The notes below the pieces were generated by a model that worked only from the letters and a program-made list of their open reading frames with translations, was not told the DNA's origin and did no database searches. DNA of 64,000 bases, taken from assembly GCA_002067205.1 (NCBI GenBank), contig MVQL01000210.1, positions 62,001 through 126,000 of the forward strand, written 5' to 3'. The DNA is from Pelotomaculum sp. PtaB.Bin104 (GTDB taxonomy: Bacteria; Bacillota; Desulfotomaculia; Desulfotomaculales; Pelotomaculaceae). Position numbers and translations under genes: made by a program. Within the stretch, counting starts at the first letter, position 1. The number at the start of each line of letters is the position of its first letter. This document shows positions 9,543 to 17,490 of the stretch, one piece after another.

Positions 9543-10058
9543 CTACTGCAATTCCAGGCTTGTGAGAAAATTGGTAAAGCGCTGCCCGAACTCATCCTGG
9601 TAAATAATGATGCGCATGGCGCCCTCCCCGCCGGTCTTGGTTTTTAACGGTTCACCGTTGTCGGCGTAAACAATGAACACATTATTCGGCCGCAGGACTT
9701 CCGACATGTTCACCCCGGAGGTGTAGTTGTCGATGCCCCTGGTTATAATCCTGGTGTATTTTTGGGACAGGCCCGGATCGATGCTGTTTAAGGCATCCAG
9801 CAGGGGGGTGCCGGTAAACTCGTGTTTGGTCATGCCGGAGGTGGACTGAATGACCATTTTCTTCTGCACCGCCGGCAGTTTCTGAAGATCAGCAACTGTC
9901 AGGACACCGATAACACTATCTCCTGCCTTAACCAAGATTTGACCTTCCTGCAGGTTTTCATCGCTGCGGTTTAAAATAGCAAATACAGCAATAATAACAA
10001 CCAGCAGGGCAATCACCACATAGACGATCTTCTTTTGGTCAACAGCCTTGCTCTCCAT
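9543..10058 (-). CDS. Membrane-anchored small SUOX-like protein
   Basis: 171 residues from the ATG at 10058, which has GGGGGAG 8 bases upstream. One N-terminal membrane helix (about 10-30, KKIVYVVIALLVVII) is followed by a single extracytoplasmic SUOX-like module: LTVADLQKLP, TGTPLLDALNSID, then EFGQRFTNFLTSLEL in the position of the usual KWVxxIEV strand. There is no cysteine in the module, so the molybdenum ligand of true sulfite oxidases is absent. The gene follows the NapH-like gene and precedes riboswitch A, so it is the last gene of the upstream operon segment. It may be the membrane-proximal acceptor of the FMN/FeS relay (inference). Confidence 0.7.
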   Translation of the reverse strand: MESKAVDQKKIVYVVIALLVVIIAVFAILNRSDENLQEGQILVKAGDSVIGVLTVADLQKLPAVQKKMVIQSTSGMTKHEFTGTPLLDALNSIDPGLSQKYTRIITRGIDNYTSGVNMSEVLRPNNVFIVYADNGEPLKTKTGGEGAMRIIIYQDEFGQRFTNFLTSLELQ

Positions 10059-10169
10059 CAACAAACTCCCCCAAGCATAATCCATTGGATGTTGGCAGAC
10101 AGGGCAACTGTTCCTTGCCTATCCCCTTGTCTACCCTGCCTGTCTCAAGAGTAAACCTCCGGTTACATC

Positions 10170-11039
10170 CTACAAGCCTTTATTCTGGCCCAAATTTTTC
10201 TTTAGGCTGAGCGATTTTACGCCAATACCTGCCTTGATGCCCGGCAGGCCGTCCCGGCAGCCTGCAAAACATTGCATGCAGCGGACGCATTCCGGGCTGT
10301 TGGGGTTGTTATAAAAGTCTATCACCAATTCACACTGCTCTTGACAGCCTCCGCACTTTTTGCAATTTTCTCTATTCACATCAAACCTCAGCAGGCTAAG
10401 CCGGTTCAGGAGGGCATAGACGGCGCCAAGCGGGCATATAAACCTGCAAAAAGGTCTGAAGATGATCATGGACAGTAAAACCACGGCGGCAAGCAAAACC
10501 AGCTTCCACTGGAACAAGGCGCCCGCCGTTGTCATCAGTGAAGGTTGTAATGCCATCAAGGGCAGATACGACTCCAGCGTCTCCACCGGGCATAAGTACT
10601 TGCAAAAGGCCGAGCCGCTCAAATAAGACAGACCAAAGGCCGGTAACAGAAAAACAAACAGGACCAGCACAACGTATTTTAAATAGATCAGTTTGCTCAA
10701 TTTCCGGCCAGGCCGGTACTTGGGCAGCGGTATTTTATATAACAGTTCCTGCACGAAGCCGAAGGGACAGAGCCAGCCGCAAAGGAACCTGCCCAGCAGT
10801 CCCCCCAGTAAAAGCAGCAGTCCGGAGGTAACCATAAGGAGCAGATAATTGCCGAATATAATAGAACTCTGGATAAGACCCAGCGGACACGAACTGAAAG
10901 CTCCGGGGCAATAAGTGCAGTTCAGTACCGGCACACAGATTCTTTTCAGGGGCCCGTTGTACGCCGTACCCGAAAGAAATCCGGCAATATGTCCATTTAT
11001 AAGCACCATGGTAATGGCCTGGACAAACCTTCTTTTCAA
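10170..11039 (-). CDS. NapH/NosR-like membrane polyferredoxin
   Basis: About 289 residues. Several membrane helices carry paired cysteine motifs typical of the NapH/NosR/CcoG group (CGWLCPFG, CKYLCPVE, CRFICPLG). The C-terminus holds ferredoxin-like motifs CKKCGGCQEQC and CVRCMQCFAGC. Such proteins pass electrons between the cytoplasm or quinone pool and external acceptors. The best start is a TTG at 11039 with GGGAG 8 bases upstream; a GTG at 11072 has a purine run with no spacing. It follows the FMN-binding lipoprotein gene, and the two together reproduce the domain content of NosR, whose FMN-binding and polyferredoxin parts are fused. Confidence 0.85.
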   Translation of the reverse strand: MKRRFVQAITMVLINGHIAGFLSGTAYNGPLKRICVPVLNCTYCPGAFSSCPLGLIQSSIIFGNYLLLMVTSGLLLLLGGLLGRFLCGWLCPFGFVQELLYKIPLPKYRPGRKLSKLIYLKYVVLVLFVFLLPAFGLSYLSGSAFCKYLCPVETLESYLPLMALQPSLMTTAGALFQWKLVLLAAVVLLSMIIFRPFCRFICPLGAVYALLNRLSLLRFDVNRENCKKCGGCQEQCELVIDFYNNPNSPECVRCMQCFAGCRDGLPGIKAGIGVKSLSLKKNLGQNKGL

Positions 11040-11078
11040 TCTACACACTCCCGGGTTACATGTTGGCGGCACCTTCCC

Positions 11079-11693
11079 CTACGGTATTTCCGTAACAAAC
11101 CCTTCTACCTTAAGGGGTACCGGCTCAGCGTCCTCTCCCAGGACCAGTTCGCGATAGCTCCCCATTGCGGCGTTGACCCCGTTGATCACTGCCTGGGAGC
11201 TTACTGTGGCGCAGGTTATCTGGATAATATCATTTGGCCGGGAGGGATCCAGAACCACTCTATATAGATAGTCACCGGTGCTTTTGTTATTAAACCGGTT
11301 TAAAAACCATTCTTTGGTCAGGCTGTCTCCCCCGTATAGGGGTGTCTCATCATGCTGCAATACTCTGATCCCCAACAACTCGTTTTTTTCGCCATCGATT
11401 AAAACAAACAGGTCTATCGCGCTCCTGTAACCCAGAGGACTTGATAAAAAAGCATATTTTTTCTGCTCGCCGCAAGTTATTTCGTATGCATTTTTTACGG
11501 CAGGAAATTTTTCTTTTACTTTTCCCGTCAGCTCCATGCCCTTGATAGCTTCGTCTGCAATTTCCTGCTCGTTTCCCAGCAGCTCCTGCAGGGCTTCCTT
11601 TTGGGGCGGCGTCATTTTTTTTGAATTAGAGCACCCGGTCACGGTTAAAACCAGAATAGCCGCAGCAAACAGCAAGAATACGCACCTTCGCAC
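11079..11693 (-). CDS. FMN-binding (RnfG/NosR-N-like) lipoprotein
   Basis: About 204 residues. Lipobox LTVTGC follows a short hydrophobic stretch. The FMN_bind domain carries the motif TCATVSSQAV, matching the S/T-G-A-T site where ApbE attaches FMN to the second threonine in RnfG/NqrC-type proteins; a Cys replaces the usual Gly. A GTG at 11693 is preferred because it gives a normal lipoprotein n-region and has GGGAG 10 bases upstream; an ATG at 11747 is possible. It sits just upstream of the polyferredoxin gene, so a transmembrane electron path is likely. No apbE gene was seen in the window. Confidence 0.8.
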   Translation of the reverse strand: MRRCVFLLFAAAILVLTVTGCSNSKKMTPPQKEALQELLGNEQEIADEAIKGMELTGKVKEKFPAVKNAYEITCGEQKKYAFLSSPLGYRSAIDLFVLIDGEKNELLGIRVLQHDETPLYGGDSLTKEWFLNRFNNKSTGDYLYRVVLDPSRPNDIIQITCATVSSQAVINGVNAAMGSYRELVLGEDAEPVPLKVEGFVTEIP

Positions 11694-11754
11694 GCTTTCA
11701 CAACTCCCATCTGATACCTCCCGTTTCGCGTCCGGCCAACCATTCATTGCCGCC

Positions 11755-12681
11755 TTATTCCACCTCGTATTTAAGTGTTGCTACCTGGCTATTGTGTTTC
11801 CCAAAACCAATAACAACGGCTTTGATGGTAACAGTCCGGTCAACCTGGATTGGCTTGTTCAATTCCGGCCGGAAGTAGGAGGTGCTTGGGTTAAATAGCA
11901 AACTATTTACATCCGGCTCACTCCCGTCAAGAGTGTAATAGATCTTGACCAGGTCCTCTTCGGGGTGACTTAAAACGATCTCTGTGCCTGGACTTACTTT
12001 CCCGGGCGCAGGCTCGGCCCGGACCGTACTCCACCGGCCGGGCGGGTCTGTCAATACTTCAATGGTGGTCACACCTTTGACGAAGGCGGCGGTAGTTACA
12101 TCGTTCAATCCTGTCTGTCCTAAAAGCAGGCGAAGTTTACCGCTGGTCACCTCATTCAAATCACTGGTATCATCCTTATACTCCCAGGCCAGAATTAAAG
12201 GAACTTCCACTGCGCCTTCCGTACTGTCTTTCATCAGGTTGGGAAAGTAAAAACGTTTTTCTTCCAGCTGCTCTCTGGTAAAACTGGCGTTATAGCCGTC
12301 CGCGGCCCTGAAGATGATCGTTTGCGCGTCCTCTTTGATACCGGCTTTTTGTAACAGGCTGGATACCTTGACCCCTTTACCGGCAATATATTTTTTGGCC
12401 GGCCAGTTGTTTACGGCCGAATAGCAGGCGCCGGCCAGAGAGTCTTCCATGCCCTTCAGTTCGTCGAGGGTGAAGCTGGTTTCATGCTCTACTCCGTTTC
12501 CCGTGCTCGTCAGCATATCCGGAGCACTGCCGGAATTTCGGGTGCTTTCGCCCGCTACACCGGCCGCAGCCGGGGGCTCACCCTGCTTTTGACTTTGACA
12601 CCCGGTCAGCAAGCTTAAACATGCGACCAGCAAAACCACTAGCAGACCTATTGTTTTAAGCAACCTATGCATTAACGGCAC
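11755..12681 (-). CDS. SUOX-like / chitobiase-C lipoprotein 1
   Basis: About 308 residues. Lipobox LLTGC, then a low-complexity linker. SUOX-like module (about 60-215; YSAVNNWPAKKY, GVKVSSLL, FVKGVTTIEVL) and a chitobiase C-terminal-like module (about 220-308; YYTLDGSEPD, TIKAVVIGFGK). The GTG at 12681 is favoured by GGAG 7 bases upstream; ATG at 12672 is an alternative. It would be lipid-anchored on the outer face of the membrane. It is one of three tandem lipoprotein genes, close in design to the one at 13999. The ligand is unknown; cluster regulation suggests Mo, W or pterin (inference). Confidence 0.78.
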   Translation of the reverse strand: MPLMHRLLKTIGLLVVLLVACLSLLTGCQSQKQGEPPAAAGVAGESTRNSGSAPDMLTSTGNGVEHETSFTLDELKGMEDSLAGACYSAVNNWPAKKYIAGKGVKVSSLLQKAGIKEDAQTIIFRAADGYNASFTREQLEEKRFYFPNLMKDSTEGAVEVPLILAWEYKDDTSDLNEVTSGKLRLLLGQTGLNDVTTAAFVKGVTTIEVLTDPPGRWSTVRAEPAPGKVSPGTEIVLSHPEEDLVKIYYTLDGSEPDVNSLLFNPSTSYFRPELNKPIQVDRTVTIKAVVIGFGKHNSQVATLKYEVE

Positions 12682-12804
12682 GCCATCTCTCCCATTCTTT
12701 TTGACAGACCCTAATCTGGAACATTTCCGGGCAGCAGCGTTCACCTTTTCGATGATTGAGGTATGTCCTCGTACGTTGCGCCGCTAGCGGCATGGACGTC
12801 TATC

Positions 12805-13920
12805 TTAAATAGAACGGATGCGCAACAAGTTATCGATGGGGACTAGCCCTTCCCCTTCAGTCCAGACTACCGGATAGGAGCCATCATCTTTGGTGAGCAG
12901 AATGCCTTTGTTCAGGTCCTGCCCGCTTACCTTAACGCTACTGCCGTCTGTACCGGTTACCTCAAACTGTTTACCGTCAATATCCGTCAGCCCGACTTCC
13001 TCCAGAATTGCCCGCAAAGAAATCCCTTTTTGAGCTCCAACCTGTTGCTCGCCGGTTAATTCCACTATTTCCTCCGGGAAAACAGCCGCGTCCGCATTGG
13101 TGGAAAACCAGGCGATATGCATGACGTTCATGCCCAGCTTAATATTGGGCGCCATGTTCATTGGTGCACCCTCACCTTCAACTTTGATGTAATAGCGCTG
13201 GTTGACCATGTTTATCGCTTCATTCTTTTTGAAGCCATCTGATGATTTCATCGTAAAGAAGGCCTTGCTGCTGACATGGTCAAAGCGGGAAAAGATTTGC
13301 GCCAGTTCAATGGCGTCATCTTTACTGCCGTAATACTCATACTGGTAAGGTTCAATCCCTTCCGCCAGGTTTTTAAAGACCCATACGAAAGTGATATTTT
13401 TCTCCGGAATCTCCTTGTACAAAATCATCCTATCGACCATCTTCACCCAATAGGGGCCGAACTCACCCTGCACGCATAGCCGTGCAGGCCGCAGTTCTTC
13501 CGGCAGTTCGCTTTGCCCGTCGACGGTTAAAGCCAGGATCGGCTCATATTGAGCTATAATCTCAGGCGTCACCAGGCAATAATAATTGTCCTTTCCGGTA
13601 AAGCCGATCCCCTTATAGTCCTGATAGTCGATGCCCATGTGTTCCAGGACGTCCTTGACGGTAGGGCCGGTTGCATTAAACTCTTCCAGAAGTCCGGTGG
13701 TACGGGTGAGACTGGCGTCAAGTTTTTGTTGGGGAAGAGCTCTCATTTCTCCCACGGTGATCTCTTTAGGCTGATCTATGTCGCCTTCGACGACAATTTT
13801 CAGGCTTTCATATTCCGGATCGCGGGCGACGGAAGCTTGCTGCCGGGCGCATCCGGCCAGGGCGAAACATATCAGGCATAAAACCAGGCAAAGATATGTA
13901 CCCTTTCCGCTCTTAAGCAA
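12805..13920 (-). CDS. Tandem SUOX-like lipoprotein 2
   Basis: 371 residues from a TTG at 13920 with GGGGG 7 bases upstream. Lipobox FALAGC. It contains two divergent SUOX-like modules: about 40-180 (VVEGDIDQPKEIT, GPTVKDVLEHMGID, GEFGPYWVKMVDRM) and about 245-371 (KGISLRAILEEVGL, VVWTEGEG). It lacks the chitobiase-like module present in its neighbours. The first module is closer to ordinary molybdopterin-fold proteins than the INTWP-type modules, yet it also lacks a plausible Mo-ligating cysteine. It may be the ancestor-like or core binding component (inference). Confidence 0.72.
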   Translation of the reverse strand: MLKSGKGTYLCLVLCLICFALAGCARQQASVARDPEYESLKIVVEGDIDQPKEITVGEMRALPQQKLDASLTRTTGLLEEFNATGPTVKDVLEHMGIDYQDYKGIGFTGKDNYYCLVTPEIIAQYEPILALTVDGQSELPEELRPARLCVQGEFGPYWVKMVDRMILYKEIPEKNITFVWVFKNLAEGIEPYQYEYYGSKDDAIELAQIFSRFDHVSSKAFFTMKSSDGFKKNEAINMVNQRYYIKVEGEGAPMNMAPNIKLGMNVMHIAWFSTNADAAVFPEEIVELTGEQQVGAQKGISLRAILEEVGLTDIDGKQFEVTGTDGSSVKVSGQDLNKGILLTKDDGSYPVVWTEGEGLVPIDNLLRIRSI

Positions 13921-13998
13921 CCCATTACCCCCTTAGTAGTATCGCAATAGCAAAGGTTATTGTTTTCCCCGCCGTTGCCGCACCAGCGGCATGAATGT

Positions 13999-14874
13999 CT
14001 ATTTAATCTTGTAGCGAAACTCGGCAATGTCACTGTCATATTTGCCGAACCCCTTAACTAAAACCTTGATGGTCGTATCTTGCTCGATCTTGATGGGTTT
14101 GTTTAATTCAGGCTGATACGTGCTGGGATTATAGAGTGTGCTTTTTTCGCTCGGCGTGGAGCCGTCCAGGGTATAATACATCTTCACCTTGCCAATATCC
14201 TTATGCTGCAGTTTTACCGTATCCCCGGCGGCAATATATTTAGTTTGAGGGAAGACGGTAGCTTTCTCCCATTTCCCCGAGTCCTCTACTGTCACCAGGA
14301 TCTCCCTGACTCCTTTGACAAAAGTATGATTGGTCTGCTCGTGGACATATGCCTGCGGCATGATCAGGCATATGTCGTCCTCCCTGGCCTCGCTGAGATT
14401 ATCGCTATTTTCCACGTACTCATAAGCAATAACCGGTTCAACCGGCTGGGCGCCGGCCGGGTCTCCCTCCATCACTCCCGGGAAATAATATCGCGGGGTA
14501 TCCAACAACTGCTCTCTTGTAAAAGACCACTCGAAATCATCTTTTCCCTTAACCGTAATGCTCTTTGCCTCATCTTTGATACCTGCGGCTTTCAGTACTG
14601 ACGCCAGTTTAACGCCCCTGACCGCATACTTCTTCTCAGCAGGCCAGTTGTTGATGGCGGAATAGACGTGATCAAAGCGGGCGCCGGGCAGCTCCAGCAT
14701 CTCAGCAAGAGTCAGCCGGGTTTCTTTCATCATACCGTTGCCGGTAACCAGTACCGCTTTATCGCTGTTATTGCCACTAGACGTATCCTGCTGTACAGAC
14801 CCGTCATTGCAGGCGGCTGTCAGAACGCAAAGCAACAAAACAAAAGTCATCAGGAGATAATTTTTCAGTTTCAT
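13999..14874 (-). CDS. SUOX-like / chitobiase-C lipoprotein 3
   Basis: 291 residues, ATG start with GGGAAG upstream. Lipobox LTAAC. SUOX-like module (about 45-195: YSAINNWPAEKKY, GVKLASVLKAAGI, FTREQLLDTPRYYFPG, HEQTNHTFVKGVREIL) followed by a chitobiase C-terminal-like module (about 200-291: YYTLDGSTPS, LNKPIKI, LVKGFGK). It is the same architecture as the lipoprotein at 11755 with clear residue identity, so the two are paralogues from a local duplication. Gaps to its neighbours are under 90 bases, consistent with one operon. Confidence 0.78.
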   Translation of the reverse strand: MKLKNYLLMTFVLLLCVLTAACNDGSVQQDTSSGNNSDKAVLVTGNGMMKETRLTLAEMLELPGARFDHVYSAINNWPAEKKYAVRGVKLASVLKAAGIKDEAKSITVKGKDDFEWSFTREQLLDTPRYYFPGVMEGDPAGAQPVEPVIAYEYVENSDNLSEAREDDICLIMPQAYVHEQTNHTFVKGVREILVTVEDSGKWEKATVFPQTKYIAAGDTVKLQHKDIGKVKMYYTLDGSTPSEKSTLYNPSTYQPELNKPIKIEQDTTIKVLVKGFGKYDSDIAEFRYKIK

Positions 14875-14955
14875 TGGATTTCACTTCCCGTTCACACCAT
14901 TAATAAAGCTTTAGCTCAATAAAAGCCGCCTGCCACAAGGCCCATTTTCAACTAA

Positions 14956-16461
14956 TTATTCAACTGTTTTATTCAACGCATTAATAATTACCGTAACAGC
15001 CTCTGCCCTGGTCGCGCTGCCGCCGGGGCGGACGGTATTGTCTGAGTAGCCCCTCATTATTCCGTTTTCAGTAGCGGTGGCAATAGCATTTCTAGCCCAT
15101 GCGGAAATGCTGCCGCTGTCGGCAAACTGAGGAACTTCCGCTGCCGGCGCTAATTTTGCGGCTTTCACGATCATCACGGCCATCTGCTCGCGGGTAATCA
15201 GGTCGTCCGGGCCAAAAGTACCGTCTTCATACCCGTTCACCAGACCGTTTGACGCTGCCGTGGCAATGTAGTCTTTAGCCCAGTGCACCGCTGTATCGTT
15301 AAAAGCCTTACCCTCATTATTCTCAAGTTTAAACGCCTTCACCAGCACGGTGGCAAACTCGGCCCTGGTAATGGTGCTGTCAGGCTTGAAGCTGCCGTCG
15401 GGATAGCCGCTGATGCAACCCTGCGCCACCAGGTTATTAATGTTATCATACGCCCAGTGGCCCGCCACATCATTTAAGGCCATTGGTGCGGGTTCTTCCG
15501 TTCCGGGTTCAGACGCAGCCCCTGCGACTTGATAGGTGAAGGCGACGACATCGCTGTCGTACTTACCGGGACCAATCGTTATTGCCTTGATGACTGTATC
15601 TTCATTAATGGGTCCTACCGGGCTATTCACTTTGCCCAAATCATCCGCCCGCGACGACCACCACCGTCTGGCAATCCAGTTATACATCGGGCTGTTCAAG
15701 GTCGGGGTGCTGCCGTCCGTGGTGTAATAAACCTTATCGTCATCCATGTGGGCGTTGCTCAGCGCTATCATAGAACCTGCGGGCACCTCTCCGCTAACCG
15801 GATTCGCCTGCGGAGCGTCCCATTTTTCCGGTTCTGCTGTGAGCACCTCGATCTTATTGACATATTTGCTGAACAAATTACCATTCTGCTCGGTAACTGC
15901 CCGCTGCCCCAGCATCAGCAGCAAGGAATTCAAATCGTTCATATAGTCAGGGTTATTACTGCCTTCAACACTTACCAGAGCAAGTATAGGCTCCACCTCT
16001 TCCGGGTTAGCTGCAGAGCCGGGAACATGCCCATCACCATCTTGTGAGTCTTCACCTTTTAGACCGGAGAAATAGTACCTTTTATCTTCCAGCAATTCTT
16101 TGACGGTCAGGTTTACTACGTAACCGTCGCTCGAGGTAAACCTAACCAGCTTAGCCTCCTCGGTCATCCCGGCCTGCTCAAACAGGTTTCTCAATTTGAC
16201 TCCCTTCCCGACATACCACTTTTTGGTAGGCCAGGTGTTGATGGCGCTGTACACATGCTGGTATTGTTCCATTGACTCAAGCTGTTCCCTGGTTAAGGTC
16301 AAAGGCGTGGTTACACCATCACCGGTGATCTCGAGGGTATCCGTACCGGCGGCCAGGGCCGCCGCTGGCGTCATCATGTTAGCTATAAAAATTAAAAGAC
16401 CCGTTATGATTAGTAAACAACCATAAAACCATTTCTTCCGCTGCAAACTTAGTGCTTGCAT
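14956..16461 (-). CDS. SLH-anchored SUOX-like / chitobiase-C surface protein
   Basis: 501 residues, ATG start with AAAGGAGAG upstream. Signal peptide to about 38 (AAALA). SUOX-like module (40-225; YSAINTWPTKKWY, LLLMLGQRAVTEQ, KIEVL), chitobiase C-terminal-like module (230-320; YYTTDGSTPT, TIGPGKYDSD), then three SLH repeats (330-500; HWAYDNINNL, HWAKDYIATA, WARNAIATAT). This is the minimal two-module form joined to a wall anchor and is easily compared with the lipid-anchored versions at 11755 and 13999. It follows the DUF2149 gene by 83 bases. Confidence 0.85.
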   Translation of the reverse strand: MQALSLQRKKWFYGCLLIITGLLIFIANMMTPAAALAAGTDTLEITGDGVTTPLTLTREQLESMEQYQHVYSAINTWPTKKWYVGKGVKLRNLFEQAGMTEEAKLVRFTSSDGYVVNLTVKELLEDKRYYFSGLKGEDSQDGDGHVPGSAANPEEVEPILALVSVEGSNNPDYMNDLNSLLLMLGQRAVTEQNGNLFSKYVNKIEVLTAEPEKWDAPQANPVSGEVPAGSMIALSNAHMDDDKVYYTTDGSTPTLNSPMYNWIARRWWSSRADDLGKVNSPVGPINEDTVIKAITIGPGKYDSDVVAFTYQVAGAASEPGTEEPAPMALNDVAGHWAYDNINNLVAQGCISGYPDGSFKPDSTITRAEFATVLVKAFKLENNEGKAFNDTAVHWAKDYIATAASNGLVNGYEDGTFGPDDLITREQMAVMIVKAAKLAPAAEVPQFADSGSISAWARNAIATATENGIMRGYSDNTVRPGGSATRAEAVTVIINALNKTVE

Positions 16462-16544
16462 TATTAAACTCTCCTTTCTATTGTTTGCTGCCCTCGGAAG
16501 GCAAGGTCCCGGGCGGTTAAATCACGATACGGACGAAAACCAAA

Positions 16545-16859
16545 TCATTCACCTGTCAGCATAAACAGCTGCCCCGTAGCAGGATCCTTGTACACTGTGC
16601 CCATCTTTTCGTAAAGTTTGCCCTCACCTTGCGTTTCGATCAAGTCGTCCCTTATCTCCGGTGTCTCGGTCACCTCCTGGCCGCGATTTAGGTTGACGCG
16701 CTCTCCTATTTGGCTCAGGTCGACGTTCCAGTGCATGACCAGGGAAAGCATCAGCCCGCAGGCAAACACCAGCATGGCATCCACGATATTGATGGCGCCC
16801 TCGAGGGGACTGACATCTTCAGACGCTCTGCGTCTACTGCTCCTCAGTCCGCCGTCCAC
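16545..16859 (-). CDS. DUF2149 protein, likely ExbD/TolR-like partner of the channel protein
   Basis: 104 residues from a GTG at 16859 with GGAGG 9 bases upstream; it overlaps the channel gene by 26 bases. An Arg-rich N-terminus is followed by one membrane helix (about 25-45; INIVDAMLVFACGLMLSLVM) and a short outer domain ending EKMGTVYKDPATGQLFML, which I recognise as DUF2149. DUF2149 proteins sit beside MotA/TolQ/ExbB proteins in methanogens and some clostridia, by my recollection. The layout (one helix with an acidic residue, then an external tail) parallels ExbD/TolR, so a proton-driven stator role is inferred. Confidence 0.72.
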   Translation of the reverse strand: MDGGLRSSRRRASEDVSPLEGAINIVDAMLVFACGLMLSLVMHWNVDLSQIGERVNLNRGQEVTETPEIRDDLIETQGEGKLYEKMGTVYKDPATGQLFMLTGE

Positions 16860-17490
16860 GGGCAAACACCTCCAGCAAGCTTTCCATCAAAGCCTCAAGG
16901 TTACTCAAGTATCCCTCATACCATCTTTTCCTAAGCCGGGAGATGGCATAGGCGACGCCGGCGGCTGCCAGGCCGGTCACCGTAGCGTCAAAGGCAGTGA
17001 GCAGTGATTCTGCCAGGGTCTTGGTGTCGCCCTGCCCCAGGGCGATCATACCCGGCCCCAGTGGAATCAGAGTAGCCATCAACCCCAACATGGGTCCCAG
17101 CCGCGCCACCAGGTCGGTTCTGTTGGTGATCCTGGCATAATGCAGCTCTTCGCCGGCAAGCAGCCTGCGGGCCAGGGCCTGCAAGGAGGCGGCAGGTAAA
17201 CTACCGTGCTTGATTAGCTCACCGAGAGCTGCATTATGTCGCCTGAACAGGCCGCTGTTCTCAACACCGCACATGATCGCCCCGGCATCCTTACCCTGGA
17301 AGAATTCCACCAACTCCGGCACATTGACCTTCATCTTGCGCCGCTCCGTGAGGGTTTCCACCAGCAGGCCGCCCAACTCTATTACCGACACCGCCAACAA
17401 CAATAGTAGAATGGCAATAGTAGGCGCCAGCAAACCGGATGAAATAGTATGCATCGTATCTCTGAGCGGCGTTAACATAGAAAGTGTCAC
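16834..17490 (-). CDS. MotA/TolQ/ExbB-family proton channel protein
   Basis: 218 residues. Hydrophobic segments near 15-45, 130-155 and 165-190, with the family pattern in the last two (LGPMLGLMATLIPLGPGM and LLTAFDATVTGLAAAGVAYAI). The T-G-L-A-A-A-G stretch is the conserved ExbB/TolQ/MotA proton-path helix. GTG start with GGAGG upstream. The start overlaps the stop of the preceding gene (ATGTGA junction), so translation is coupled. With DUF2149 it would form an ion-driven complex pulling on the Pro/Glu-rich, C-terminally anchored protein encoded just upstream. Such motors normally serve diderm cells. Confidence 0.85.
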   Translation of the reverse strand: MTLSMLTPLRDTMHTISSGLLAPTIAILLLLLAVSVIELGGLLVETLTERRKMKVNVPELVEFFQGKDAGAIMCGVENSGLFRRHNAALGELIKHGSLPAASLQALARRLLAGEELHYARITNRTDLVARLGPMLGLMATLIPLGPGMIALGQGDTKTLAESLLTAFDATVTGLAAAGVAYAISRLRKRWYEGYLSNLEALMESLLEVFARGRRTEEQ

